DNA of 64,000 nucleotides. It comes from Streptomyces abyssomicinicus. Lineage in GTDB: Bacteria > Actinomycetota > Actinomycetes > Streptomycetales > Streptomycetaceae. A program made the translations under genes and the position numbers. Position 1 is the first letter of the stretch. Each line of letters opens with the position of its first letter. Below are positions 41,625 through 50,148 of this stretch, piece by piece. The DNA lies in contig NZ_BBZI01000011.1 of assembly GCF_008974245.1 (NCBI RefSeq), forward strand, positions 1 through 64,000. The letters run 5' to 3'. A model generated the notes under the pieces. It did no database searches. It was not told where the DNA came from and was given only the letters and a program-made list of their open reading frames with translations.

Positions 41625-41912
41625 ATGTGTGGAGCTAAGGCAGGCGGCCCCGACGCCGCCGTCCGCCCGGGTGAGACCACCATCCAGGGCCAGGTGCTGC
41701 ACGAGGGCGAGCCGGTGACCGGCTACGTCCGGCTGCTGGACTCGACCGGTGAGTTCACCGCCGAGGTGCCCACCTCGGCCACCGGCCAGTTCCGCTTCTA
41801 CGCCGCCGAGGGCACCTGGACCCTGCGGGCCCTGGTTCCCGGTGGGCTCACCGCGGACCGTACCGTCGTCGCCCAGCAGGGCGGTCTGGCGGAGGTCGCC
41901 ATCGCCGTCTGA
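41625..41912 (+). CDS. DUF1416 protein
   Basis: 95 residues beginning MCGAKAGGPDA and containing a beta-sandwich carboxypeptidase-regulatory-like core (TIQGQVLHEGEPVTGYVRLL, GQFRFYAAEGTWTLRAL). In actinobacteria this family sits directly after the rhodanese gene, as here (12-bp gap), and the conserved Cys at position 2 suggests a role as sulfur acceptor or partner. Function is not established. Confidence 0.9.
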   Translation: MCGAKAGGPDAAVRPGETTIQGQVLHEGEPVTGYVRLLDSTGEFTAEVPTSATGQFRFYAAEGTWTLRALVPGGLTADRTVVAQQGGLAEVAIAV

Positions 41913-42013
41913 CGGTGAGGTCCGGGAGCGGGCCGGCCGGCTCGAACGGGCCGGACGGTTCGGCCCCGACCGACGACTGTGGCGCCGTCGCGCGGCATGC
42001 CTACGCTGGAGGC

Positions 42014-42280
42014 ATGTACGCGCGGCGGCGCCACGTCTATTTCGTCCTGATGGGCATCTGCCTGGGCCTGTTCGTCCTGGCCTGGAGCGTGGTGCGCCTG
42101 TGGTCGGTCCCGGCGGCGGTGGCCATGTGCGTGGTGGCCATGGTGATCCCGCCGGTCGCGGCGGTGGTCGCCAACCGGCGGGGCCCGGACGACCGCTGGT
42201 GGGACGACCCCAGCGGCGACGAGGAGTCCGACGCCTGGTGGGACGAACTCGACGGCCGCCGCAAACCCCCGCCGCGCTAG
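42014..42280 (+). CDS. DUF3099 small membrane protein
   Basis: 88 residues. Two membrane helices (about 7-30 and 34-55) are followed by an acidic, Trp-rich cytoplasmic tail (DDRWWDDPSGDEESDAWWDE). Known as DUF3099 in actinobacteria; function unknown. The ATG at 42014 has both a GGAGG just upstream and a TACGCT -10-like box 7 nt upstream. The short hairpin GGGTGCC-C-GGCACCC (42282-42296) follows the stop. Confidence 0.82.
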   Translation: MYARRRHVYFVLMGICLGLFVLAWSVVRLWSVPAAVAMCVVAMVIPPVAAVVANRRGPDDRWWDDPSGDEESDAWWDELDGRRKPPPR

Positions 42281-42310
42281 AGGGTGCCCGGCACCCCCTC
42301 GTTCAGGCGA

Positions 42311-42673
42311 TCAGTAGACGAGGGCCTGGGTGTTCTCGCCCAGCGCCTCCTGCACGAACACCTGGGCGCCGGCGATGCGCACGCCCTCGAGCACGTCCGC
42401 CTCGGTGATCTCGCGCCGCGCGGCGCACTGCGTGCACAGGGTGACGCTGCCTCCGGCCAGCAGCGAGTCCAGCAGGTCCGGCAGCGGCGCGGCGTGCGGC
42501 AGTTCGAACTCCGCCGCCCTGCCCGGCAGCGCGAACCACGCCGACTCGCCGGTCAGCCAGAGCGAGACCTCCACGCCGCTGGCCACCGCCACCGCCGCCA
42601 CCGTGAACGCCTGCGAGCAGCGCTCCGGGGCGTCGGCGCCCGCGGTCACCTTGATCACCAGTTTTTTGGCCAT
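42311..42673 (-). CDS. DsrE-like sulfur relay protein
   Basis: 120 residues with the DsrE/TusD-like fold: KLVIKVTAGADAPERCSQAF at the start, a hydrophobic GVEVSLWLTGESAW strand, and a redox-type CTQCAARREI near residue 80. DsrE proteins carry persulfide in sulfur transfer. Convergent with the DUF3099 gene and close to the rhodanese, which suggests a sulfur role. The start ATG lies at 42673. Confidence 0.85.
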   Translation of the reverse strand: MAKKLVIKVTAGADAPERCSQAFTVAAVAVASGVEVSLWLTGESAWFALPGRAAEFELPHAAPLPDLLDSLLAGGSVTLCTQCAARREITEADVLEGVRIAGAQVFVQEALGENTQALVY

Positions 42674-42786
42674 GGCTGGATCGTAACCAAACTCGCTTGC
42701 AACCCCGGGGCGGGTCGAAGAGTCTTCCCATTGGCATGGACGCGAAAACCTCCGTCGGTGCCCTGAGATCCTGCCAGGGAGAAGTC

Positions 42787-43608
42787 TTGTCAGACGACCT
42801 GCCGAAGGCACCCGAGGAGGCCCTCCCCGTCACGGGGACGGCGCCCGGGGAACCGGAGGCCACACACACCGGCGGCACCGTGCCCGCCCCGGTGCCCACC
42901 GAGGAGCCCGCGCCCGCCCCGCGCCGCAAGGGCCGCACCGCCGCCCTGATCGCGGCGGCGGTCGCCCTGGGCCTGATCGGCGGCGCCTGTACCGGTTACC
43001 TGATCCAGGCCGACCGCGAGCCCACGGCGCTGCCGTCGCTGTCCCAGCCCGAGCTGAGGCAGGCCGGGGGCGAGGGCCCGGACCCGCTCCCCGCCGCCCA
43101 GGACCGCAAGGTGAGGACCGACGGCGACCTGCGCGATCTGCTCCTGAAGACGCCCAAGGGCAAGAAGGAGATCGAGCGGGGGTGGATGTCGCTCGCCGAG
43201 TACTCCGCCACCAGTGAGGGCAAGGAGTCCTCCCTGCCGTTCGACCTGGGCGACGAGTTCCGCCGTGCCGCCACCGTGACCTGGAGGGAGAGCAGCACCC
43301 GCTACGTGGAGATCCGCCTCGTCCAGTACCGCCACGAGACGGTCCTGGGTGCCGTGAAGAACTCCGAGCGCCAGTCGATGGGCTCGGTCGCCGACGGCGC
43401 CGAGGAGTACGACATCCCGGGCACGGGCGACGGCGTGGTCCACGTTCTCGACGAGCCCGAGCGGGAGCCCGGCTACATGCCGCAGTACGAGACGCGGGCG
43501 TCCGCCTCCCGGGGCGACATCGCCCTGCAGATGTGGGTCACCGACGTCCGGCCGCTGAGCAAGGACACGATCATGAGACTGGCCACCCAGCAGATGGAGC
43601 GGCTGTGA
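42787..43608 (+). CDS. Single-pass membrane protein, tandem paralogue 1
   Basis: 273 residues. A Pro/Glu-rich cytoplasmic segment (1-50) and one membrane helix (about 55-75, AALIAAAVALGLIGGACTGYL) precede an outside domain starting with DLRDLLLKTPKG. No known domain is recognised. The TTG at 42787 is chosen for AGGGAG 7 nt upstream; an ATG at 42736 would add 17 residues. The stop overlaps the next start (GTGA). The three tandem genes share layout and motif, so they probably form a complex. Confidence 0.78.
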   Translation: MSDDLPKAPEEALPVTGTAPGEPEATHTGGTVPAPVPTEEPAPAPRRKGRTAALIAAAVALGLIGGACTGYLIQADREPTALPSLSQPELRQAGGEGPDPLPAAQDRKVRTDGDLRDLLLKTPKGKKEIERGWMSLAEYSATSEGKESSLPFDLGDEFRRAATVTWRESSTRYVEIRLVQYRHETVLGAVKNSERQSMGSVADGAEEYDIPGTGDGVVHVLDEPEREPGYMPQYETRASASRGDIALQMWVTDVRPLSKDTIMRLATQQMERL

Positions 43609-44399
43609 CCGGGGCGGACGTGACGGAGAGCGCGCAGACTCCCGCAGCCGGGAAGCCCGGCCGCGGTCGGCGCGTCGCGGCGATCACCGGTGCGGCGCTG
43701 CTCGCCGTCGCCGTGATCGGGGTGTCCGGCTTCACCGCGGTGACCGTGCGGAGCGCCGACCGGGATCCGGGCAAGCCCGTCTTCGAGCACCCCGAGCCGG
43801 CGGACAGGAAGCAGGAGACGTCCGAGGGCGAGGGGTTGCGGGCGATGCTGCTCGCCTACGGCGGTCAGGCCGGGCTGACGCCGGGCCCCGACATGGGCGA
43901 GTTCGGCTCCGACACCGAGCTGACCGGCAAGGAGGCCGCCGAGCTGGCCAAGGAGAGCTTCGCGGAGCTTCCCCGAACGCAGCGGAAGCAGCTCGAGCGG
44001 GAGGTCGACGAGCGGCACATCGAGGGCATCGCGATGCGCAGCTACACCACCGCCGACGGCTGGCACAAGTACGCGCTCGAGGTGGTGCTCACGCAGGTCG
44101 AGGGCGAGAAGAACGCCAAGGCCTCCGCCAAGGGCGAGCGTGAGGTGTACGAGACGCTGAAGGACCTCGGCGTCTTCAAGGCCGGTCCCAAGGTGCCCGG
44201 GCATGAGAAGAACGCCTGGTGCTACCTGCTCAAGGCGGATGGGGACGAGCAGAACGAGTCCATGTTCTGCGTCGGCCACCACGGCGAGGTGGAGGCCGGC
44301 CTCACGGCGGACGCCGACAAGCCGATCGACAAGAAGGACGTCGCCGGACTGTTCGGCAAGCAGCTCGACCGTATCGAGACCCCGGGGGAGGCGGTATGA
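43605..44399 (+). CDS. Single-pass membrane protein, tandem paralogue 2
   Basis: 264 residues. A short basic N-terminus and one membrane helix (about 24-46, VAAITGAALLAVAVIGVSGF) precede a charged outside domain with LRAMLLAYGG, MRSYTTADGWHKYALEVVLT and a pair of Cys (AWCYLLKADG, SMFCVGHH). The middle resembles paralogue 3 in the R-x-(W/Y)-T-x-x-DG segment. Start and stop overlap both neighbours by 4 bp. Function unknown. Confidence 0.78.
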   Translation: MTGADVTESAQTPAAGKPGRGRRVAAITGAALLAVAVIGVSGFTAVTVRSADRDPGKPVFEHPEPADRKQETSEGEGLRAMLLAYGGQAGLTPGPDMGEFGSDTELTGKEAAELAKESFAELPRTQRKQLEREVDERHIEGIAMRSYTTADGWHKYALEVVLTQVEGEKNAKASAKGEREVYETLKDLGVFKAGPKVPGHEKNAWCYLLKADGDEQNESMFCVGHHGEVEAGLTADADKPIDKKDVAGLFGKQLDRIETPGEAV

Positions 44400-45382
44400 G
44401 CGAGCAGACCGTCGATCAGTCCGCACAGCCCGAGCCGGCACCGGCCGCACAGCCCGAGCCGGCGTTGGCCGCCCAGCCCGAGCCGGCGTTGGCCGCCCAG
44501 CCCGAGCCGGCACCGGCCGGACAGGCCGAGCCGGAGATGCCTCGGCAGGCAGGTGCCCCCGCGGCCGAGGCGGAGGTGTGGGCCACGCCGGCGGCCGTCG
44601 AGGCCCCGGCGAAGCGCGGGGATCGACGGGTGCTGCGCGCGGCGCTGCGGTGGACCGCCGCCGTGGTGGTGTTCGCCGCCGTCGGCACCGGAACCGCGTT
44701 CGGCATCGCCTCCATGGAGCGCACCGACGTGCCGGGCCTGGCCACCGTGACGGACGGCCGCTGGGACTACCCGGAGCTGGTGAGGCCGCCGCTGCCCGAG
44801 GGCAGCCCCGCCCCGTTCGGCGACGACAACCCGGCCCGCGCGCACCACGCCGACCTGCGCGAACTCCTGCTGCCCGCGCCCAAGGGCGCCGAGGCCGACA
44901 AGGAGCTCGCCGGGGACAAGAACGGCTGGCTGAAGAGGAAGACGTTCCTCGCCGAGTTCGGCAAGGACGACCGGGAGGAGATCGGGCAGCTCCTCACCGA
45001 CAACGGGCTGCGGCACATCGCCGCCCGGGGCTGGACCATGCCGGACGGCACCCGGACGAAGATCTTCCTGCTCCACTTCAACACCGCCGAGCAGGTGGAC
45101 ACCGGCCTGCGGCCCTCGATGGCCCCCTACGGGGCGCCGGGCTACTACCTGAACGGCACCGAGAAGTGGGTCGCCGACAAGAAGTTCCCGTCCAAGGCGC
45201 ACACGAAGGACATCACGTCCATCGAGTACGTCGAGGAGAAGCCCTACGGTGACGAGCAGAGCCGCCAGGCGTACCTGATCGCCGGTGACACCCTCGCCGT
45301 GATCACCCAGACGCGGAAGGGAACGGCCCCGGCCGTCCCCTTCCAGCAGACGGTCGCGCTGCAGGGCCAGCTGCTGGGCTGA
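44396..45382 (+). CDS. Single-pass membrane protein, tandem paralogue 3
   Basis: 328 residues. The cytoplasmic N-terminus has four to five imperfect repeats of A-A-Q-P-E-P-A-(P/L) (about 8-45), then one membrane helix (about 84-107, RWTAAVVVFAAVGTGTAFGI) and an outside domain opening with DLRELLLPAPKG, like paralogue 1. ARGWTMPDGTRTKIFLLHF is near residue 210. Unknown function. A perfect hairpin terminator follows, closing the three-gene operon. Confidence 0.8.
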   Translation: MSEQTVDQSAQPEPAPAAQPEPALAAQPEPALAAQPEPAPAGQAEPEMPRQAGAPAAEAEVWATPAAVEAPAKRGDRRVLRAALRWTAAVVVFAAVGTGTAFGIASMERTDVPGLATVTDGRWDYPELVRPPLPEGSPAPFGDDNPARAHHADLRELLLPAPKGAEADKELAGDKNGWLKRKTFLAEFGKDDREEIGQLLTDNGLRHIAARGWTMPDGTRTKIFLLHFNTAEQVDTGLRPSMAPYGAPGYYLNGTEKWVADKKFPSKAHTKDITSIEYVEEKPYGDEQSRQAYLIAGDTLAVITQTRKGTAPAVPFQQTVALQGQLLG

Positions 45383-45397
45383 GGCCGACCTCGCAGG

Positions 45398-45438
45398 AAG
45401 AGCCGGACCCCGGCGGCGTAAGCTGGGGTCCGGCTCTT
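45398..45438 (+). terminator. Hairpin terminator after the paralogue operon
   Basis: Perfect 14-bp arms AAGAGCCGGACCCC (45398-45411) and its complement (45425-45438), loop of 13 nt, followed by TTGTGT. Confidence 0.88.
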
Positions 45439-45476
45439 GTGTACACCGCTATACCGCGCTCATCTGAGGAGCACCC

Positions 45477-45575
45477 GTGGAGATCTTCTTTTCGGCCCTG
45501 CTGGTCCTTGTCTGCCTCGGCGTTCTCGCCTTCGCCGGCCTCACCGTGAAGAAGCTGTACCAGGGCCAGCGCTGA
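45477..45575 (+). CDS. 32-residue single-helix membrane peptide
   Basis: GTG at 45477 with TGAGGAG upstream opens a 32-residue frame: VEIFFSALLVLVCLGVLAFA, then GLTVKKLYQGQR. One hydrophobic helix with a basic C-terminus predicts an inner-membrane peptide with its tail inside. It sits directly after a terminator and 51 bp before the nitrobindin-like gene. Codon use is G/C at third positions. Function unknown. Confidence 0.72.
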   Translation: MEIFFSALLVLVCLGVLAFAGLTVKKLYQGQR

Positions 45576-45626
45576 CGTCCGCGCCCTGACCAGTCCGATT
45601 ACGCCCCTCGCGACGAAGAGCAACTC

Positions 45627-46202
45627 ATGATCGAGATCCCGTCCGACCTCCATCCGGACCTCGTCCCGCTCGCCTTCCTGCTCGGCAACTGGGCCGGCGC
45701 CGGCGTGCACGACTTCCCCGGCTCCGAGAAGTGCAACTTCGGCCAGGAGGTTACCTTCAGCCACGACGGCCGGGACTTCCTGGAGTACCACTCCCACACC
45801 TGGGTGCTGGACAACGACGGGAACAAGGTCCGGCCGCTGGAGACCGAGTCCGGTTTCTGGCGGATCGACAAGGACCGCAACGTCGAGATCGTGATGACCC
45901 GCGACGACGGCGTGGTCGAGGTCTGGTACGGGCAGATGGCCGACAAGAAGCCGCAGATCGACGTCGTGACCGACGCGGTCGCGCGGACCGGGGCCTCCGG
46001 GCCGTACAGCGGCGGCAAGCGGCTGTACGGCTACGTGAAGAGCGACCTGATGTGGGTCGGCGAGAAGCAGACCCCCGAGGTGGAGCTTCGCCCCTACATG
46101 TCCGCCCACCTGAAGAAGGTCGTCACGCCGGAGGAGGTCGAGCGCTGGGCCAAGGCCCTGCCCGACGATATGCCGGACGACGGAATCGCCTTCTTCAAGT
46201 AG
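45627..46202 (+). CDS. Nitrobindin-like (FABP-fold) heme protein
   Basis: 191 residues. The motif LGNWAGAGVHDFPG (GxWxGxG) near residue 20 and the beta-barrel pattern are those of the DUF1794/nitrobindin family, which binds ferric heme and can isomerise peroxynitrite. The distal part carries SGGKRLYGYVKSDLMWVGEK. It is cytoplasmic. It precedes nur by 24 bp, but nur has its own leaderless promoter. Confidence 0.88.
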   Translation: MIEIPSDLHPDLVPLAFLLGNWAGAGVHDFPGSEKCNFGQEVTFSHDGRDFLEYHSHTWVLDNDGNKVRPLETESGFWRIDKDRNVEIVMTRDDGVVEVWYGQMADKKPQIDVVTDAVARTGASGPYSGGKRLYGYVKSDLMWVGEKQTPEVELRPYMSAHLKKVVTPEEVERWAKALPDDMPDDGIAFFK

Positions 46203-46226
46203 GCCCGGCCGACCTAGACTTTCGGT

Positions 46227-46709
46227 GTGGTGAGCACCGACTGGAAGACTGACCTGCGGCAGCGCGGTTACCGCCTGACGCCGCAGCGGCAACTTGTGCT
46301 CGAAGCGGTCGAGACACTGGAGCACGCGACCCCTGACGACATCCTCGGCGAAGTGCGGAGGACGGCGTCGGGGGTCAACATTTCCACCGTCTACCGGACG
46401 CTGGAGCTCCTGGAGGAGCTGGGCCTGGTCAGCCACGCCCATCTGGGGCACGGCGCGCCGACCTATCACCTGGCCGACCGGCACCATCATCTGCATCTGG
46501 TCTGCCGGGACTGCGGCGAGGTCATCGAGGCGGACGTGGCGGTGGCGGCCGAGTTCACCGCCAAGCTCCGGGCGGACTTCGGCTTCGAGACCGACATGAA
46601 GCACTTCGCGATCTTCGGGCGGTGCGAGAGGTGCGGGCAGGAAGCCCCCTCCTCCGCGGGCGGCCCCGCCGCCTCCGCCCCCGGCGATCCGGGTGCCCGA
46701 GACACGTAG
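46227..46709 (+). CDS. nur: Fur-family nickel-type regulator Nur
   Basis: 160 residues. A winged helix (YRLTPQRQLVLEAVETLEHA, NISTVYRTLELLEELGLV) is followed by the dimerisation domain with metal ligands in HLADRHHHLHLVCRDCGEV, plus a C-terminal CERCG pair and Ala/Pro-rich tail. The sequence matches my memory of Nur, which represses nickel uptake and sodF in S. coelicolor. GTG at 46227 has a TAGACT -10 box (46215-46220) and no ribosome site, so the mRNA is leaderless. The CERC/CXXC pair may be a structural zinc site. Confidence 0.88.
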   Translation: MVSTDWKTDLRQRGYRLTPQRQLVLEAVETLEHATPDDILGEVRRTASGVNISTVYRTLELLEELGLVSHAHLGHGAPTYHLADRHHHLHLVCRDCGEVIEADVAVAAEFTAKLRADFGFETDMKHFAIFGRCERCGQEAPSSAGGPAASAPGDPGARDT

Positions 46710-46719
46710 GGTGATCCGT

Positions 46720-47685
46720 ATGAAGAGTCCCTTGCTGTTGCTGCCCGGCGCGGTCCCCGCCGAGGGCGTGGACGAAGGCGTGGCCGCGCACTACGGCGAC
46801 CTGTTCCGCGAGCAGCGGGCGCTGGCCGACGGCAGCGGTTTCGTGGACCTCTCGCACCGCGGCGTGGTCACCGTCACCGGCGCGGACCGGCTGGCCTGGC
46901 TGCACCTGCTGCTCACCCAGCACGTGGAGAATCTGCCCCCGCACCGGGCGACGGAGGCGCTGATCCTCTCCCCGCACGGGCACATCGAGCACGCGCTGTA
47001 CCTGGTCGACGACGGCGCCACCACCTGGGCGCACGTGGAGCCGGGCACGCAGGAGGCGCTGATCGCCTACCTGGAGTCGATGAAGTTCTTCTACCGGGTC
47101 GAGGTCGCCGACCGCACCGGGGACGTCGCGGTGGTGCACCTGCCCGCCGGGTCGATCGCGGCCACCCCGGAGGACGCCGTCGTCCGGGAGACCCCGCACG
47201 GGCGGGACCTGTTCCTGCCCCGCGAGCGGCTGGAGGAGTTCGCCGAGGGCCACGGCCCGGCGGCGGGCATCCTGGCGCTGGAGGCGCTGCGGGTGGAGCA
47301 GCACCGGCCCCGCCTCGGCTTCGAGACCGACCACCGGACCATCCCGCACGAGCTGGGCTGGCTGGAGACCGCGGTGCACCTGCAGAAGGGGTGCTACCGG
47401 GGCCAGGAGACGGTGGCCCGCGTCCACAACCTGGGGAAGCCGCCGCGGCGGCTGGTCTTCCTGCACCTCGACGGCAGCGAGGTGCACCTGCCGCCGCCGG
47501 GGACGGAGATCCGCGACGCGGACGACGGGCCGGAGGGGCGCAAGCTGGGATTCGTCACGACCTCGGTGCGCCACCACGAGCTGGGGCCGGTGGCGCTGGC
47601 CCTGGTGAAGCGCAACGTCCCCGTGGACGCCAGGCTGATGGCGGGAGGGACGGCGGCCGCGCAGGAGGTCGTGGTCCAGCCGTAG
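46720..47685 (+). CDS. YgfZ/GcvT-type folate-binding protein
   Basis: 321 residues. It has the YgfZ hallmark KGCYRGQETVARVHNLGKPP near residue 225, with the conserved Cys, and the GcvT-like folate-binding barrel before it. YgfZ proteins assist repair or assembly of iron-sulfur clusters using tetrahydrofolate. ATG at 46720 has a TAGGGT -10 box 7 nt upstream, suggesting a leaderless mRNA. It starts 10 bp after nur. Confidence 0.93.
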   Translation: MKSPLLLLPGAVPAEGVDEGVAAHYGDLFREQRALADGSGFVDLSHRGVVTVTGADRLAWLHLLLTQHVENLPPHRATEALILSPHGHIEHALYLVDDGATTWAHVEPGTQEALIAYLESMKFFYRVEVADRTGDVAVVHLPAGSIAATPEDAVVRETPHGRDLFLPRERLEEFAEGHGPAAGILALEALRVEQHRPRLGFETDHRTIPHELGWLETAVHLQKGCYRGQETVARVHNLGKPPRRLVFLHLDGSEVHLPPPGTEIRDADDGPEGRKLGFVTTSVRHHELGPVALALVKRNVPVDARLMAGGTAAAQEVVVQP

Positions 47686-47820
47686 CGGCACCCCCGCGGT
47701 CCCGGGGCGCCCCGCGCCGGGAGGCTTCGGGGGCACCCCGCGCCGGGAGGCTTCGCGCCTGGAGGCCTTGGGCCCGGGGCCGGTCTCCCGCCCGGGGCCG
47801 GCCGCTCCGCGCCCGGGGCC
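47686..47820. repeat. GC-rich direct repeats between YgfZ-like gene and dtd
   Basis: Two copies of a block built on CCCCGCGCCGGGAGGCTTCG (about 47709-47757) are followed by repeated CCCGGGGCCGG units. Lies between convergent genes. Non-coding; some of it could fold as a terminator. Confidence 0.6.
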
Positions 47821-48246
47821 TCACATCTCCAGCAGGACCGTGAAGGGGCCGTCGTTGGTGAGGGAGACCCTCATCTCCGCGCCGAAGCGGCCGGTGGCCA
47901 CCGTCGCGCCGAGGGCGCGCAGCTGGGCGACGACCTCGTCGACCAGCGGCTCGGCCACCGGGCCGGGCGCCGCCGCGTTCCAGGTGGGCCGGCGCCCCTT
48001 GCGGGCGTCCCCGTAAAGGGTGAACTGGCTGATCACCAGAAGCGGCGCGTCCACGTCGCTGCAGGACTTCTCCTCGTGCAGGATCCGCAGCGACCAGAGC
48101 TTGCGGGCCAGCTGGGCCGCCTTCTCCGCGGTGTCGTCGTGGGTCACCCCGACGAGGACGCACAGCCCCTCACCAGTGATCTTCCCGACCGTCTCGCCCT
48201 CGACGACGACGCTCGCGCCGTCCACCCGCTGTACCACCGCTCGCAT
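47821..48246 (-). CDS. dtd: D-aminoacyl-tRNA deacylase Dtd
   Basis: 141 residues, the usual length for Dtd. Start MRAVVQRVDGASV, the active-site SQFTLYGD near residue 78 and the C-terminal NDGPFTVLLEM (NxGPxT motif) are all present. It removes D-amino acids from mischarged tRNA. Start is ATG at 48246. Transcribed away from rsiG. Confidence 0.97.
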   Translation of the reverse strand: MRAVVQRVDGASVVVEGETVGKITGEGLCVLVGVTHDDTAEKAAQLARKLWSLRILHEEKSCSDVDAPLLVISQFTLYGDARKGRRPTWNAAAPGPVAEPLVDEVVAQLRALGATVATGRFGAEMRVSLTNDGPFTVLLEM

Positions 48247-48415
48247 ACGCCCCATCATGCCGTGCCGCCGAACGGTGGTCGCGCCCGCCCCCGCGGGGTT
48301 CAAGCACCCCCCATCAGGGGACGATCATGGACACTCGCGCACATTGCGGCCACTTGGGGTGGCACGATGCAAGTCCACACGCCGGTCGAGGGCGACCAAG
48401 GAGATGCTGGAGCAG

Positions 48416-49090
48416 ATGAGGACACCGGGAACGCACATCGGCGGGCGGGCGACCGAGCGGGACGGGCGGGCGGTGGCCGGCCGCGCCTTCGCGCAGCGGA
48501 CGCCGTCCCACGACATGGCGGCCACGACTCCGGGTGCCGCGGCTCCGGAGGCCCCGGCGGACCGGGGCCCGGCGGGCGGGGCCCCGGCGGACGGGCGCCC
48601 GGCGGCCGGGCTGCCGATGGCCGAGGTCCGCGCGCTGCGCCGCCGGGCCCAGCGGGAGGAGGCCGACCTCAGCTATCTCCGGCGGCTGCTCCAGGGCCGG
48701 ATCGACATCCTCCGGGCCGAGCTGGGCCACCGGGGACCGGCCGGGCAGCCCCCGGTGAGGGAGCTGGGGCCGGTCATGGAGCGGCTGCCGGAGATCCTCC
48801 GGGACGCCCCGGCGCGCCACCCGTCCTCGGCCCGTCACGTCACCCTCTCCGCGCCGCGGGGCGAGGAGTACCGGAGGCTGGCCGCCGGCATGCTGGACGA
48901 GGTGGGGCTCTCCGACCTGGCCGCCCGGACGGACGTGGAGCTGAGGGTGGCGCTGGCCCGGCTGGTGCGGCACGAGCGCGAGGTGTCGCTGCGGCGCCAG
49001 GACCTCCAGCGCACCGCCGACGTGTGCGGCGCGGAGCTGGCACGCAGGTACCGTGAAGGAGAAGCGCAGGTGGACGACCTGCTTCTCTGA
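48416..49090 (+). CDS. rsiG: Anti-sigma factor RsiG for the sporulation sigma WhiG
   Basis: 224 residues. After an Ala/Pro-rich N-terminus, two antiparallel helices each carry the c-di-GMP signature E(x3)S(x2)R(x3)Q(x3)D: EADLSYLRRLLQGRID (about residue 80) and EREVSLRRQDLQRTAD (about residue 195). RsiG-c-di-GMP holds WhiG inactive, blocking entry into sporulation, as known from S. venezuelae. The end REGEAQVDDLL also matches the family. The start is uncertain between ATG 48404 and ATG 48416. Confidence 0.9.
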   Translation: MRTPGTHIGGRATERDGRAVAGRAFAQRTPSHDMAATTPGAAAPEAPADRGPAGGAPADGRPAAGLPMAEVRALRRRAQREEADLSYLRRLLQGRIDILRAELGHRGPAGQPPVRELGPVMERLPEILRDAPARHPSSARHVTLSAPRGEEYRRLAAGMLDEVGLSDLAARTDVELRVALARLVRHEREVSLRRQDLQRTADVCGAELARRYREGEAQVDDLLL

Positions 49091-49113
49091 GTTCTCCCGA
49101 AAGGCCCCGCACC

Positions 49114-50148
49114 GTGTCCGAGCCGACCTCCGAGCCGACCCGCGTCCTCGCCGCAGACCGCCCCTCGGGAGCGGCCGCCCCCACCCCGTCCGGAGCGGCG
49201 GGCGCCGCCGAGCCGGTGCCGCTGGCCGAGGTGGTGCGGTCGGGGTTCGTGGAGGGGCGGCACCGGGGGCACCTGGTGCTGCTGGCCCCGGACGGCTCGG
49301 TGGAGTTCTCGCTGGGCGACCCGGGCGCGGCCGTCTTCCCCCGGTCGTCCAACAAGCCGATGCAGGCCGCCGCGATCCTGCGCGCCGGGCTGCCGCTGAA
49401 GGGCGAGCGGCTGGCGCTGGCGGCGGCCAGCCACTCCGGAGAAACGTTTCACCGTGCTCTGGTGCGCGAGATGCTCGCCGAGTTCCGGCTCACCGAGGAC
49501 CAGCTCCAGTGCCCGGCCGACCTGCCGCTGGACCCGGTCGAGGCGGAGGCCTACCTGGCCGCCGGCGGTGTCCGGGAGCGGGTCACCATGAACTGCTCGG
49601 GCAAGCACACCGCGATGCTTGCCGTCTCCGCGCTCAACGACTGGCCGCTGGACAGCTACCTGGACCCCGAGCACCCGCTGCAGCGGCTCGCCCACACCGT
49701 GATCGAGGAGGCGACGGGCGAGCCGGTGACGGCGGTGGGCACCGACGGGTGCGGTGCGCCGCTGATGGCGGTCACGCTCACCGGCCTGGCCCGGGCATTC
49801 CGCTCCTTCGTGCTGGCGGAGCCCGGCAGTGCGGAGCGCCGGGTGGCGGACGCGATGCGGGCGCACCCGGAGTACGTGGCCGGAACCCGTCGTCCGGACA
49901 CGTGGCTGATGCGCGAGGTGCCGGGGGCCTTGTCGAAGATGGGCGCCGAGGCGGTCCAGGCGGTCGCGCTGCCGGACGGGCGGGCGCTGGCGTTCAAGGT
50001 GGAGGACGGCGCGACGCGTGCCCTCGGCCCGGTCCTCGAGCGGGTGCTCCGCATGGCGGGGGTGGACGCCCCCGTGCTGGAGCGCGTCGGCCACGCTCCG
50101 CTGCTGGGCGGCGGCCGGGAGGTCGGCGCGATCCGCGCGGCCTTCTGA
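49114..50148 (+). CDS. L-asparaginase, type II-like (PF06089 family)
   Basis: 344 residues. Signature elements are RSSNKPMQAAAILRAG (about 78), ASHSGETFH (about 108), MNCSGKHTAML (about 160) and GTDGCGAPL (about 210). It hydrolyses asparagine to aspartate and ammonia. An Ala/Pro-rich N-terminal extension of about 40 residues has no signal peptide character. GTG at 49114 is used. It follows rsiG by 23 bp, but no functional link is known. Confidence 0.9.
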   Translation: MSEPTSEPTRVLAADRPSGAAAPTPSGAAGAAEPVPLAEVVRSGFVEGRHRGHLVLLAPDGSVEFSLGDPGAAVFPRSSNKPMQAAAILRAGLPLKGERLALAAASHSGETFHRALVREMLAEFRLTEDQLQCPADLPLDPVEAEAYLAAGGVRERVTMNCSGKHTAMLAVSALNDWPLDSYLDPEHPLQRLAHTVIEEATGEPVTAVGTDGCGAPLMAVTLTGLARAFRSFVLAEPGSAERRVADAMRAHPEYVAGTRRPDTWLMREVPGALSKMGAEAVQAVALPDGRALAFKVEDGATRALGPVLERVLRMAGVDAPVLERVGHAPLLGGGREVGAIRAAF

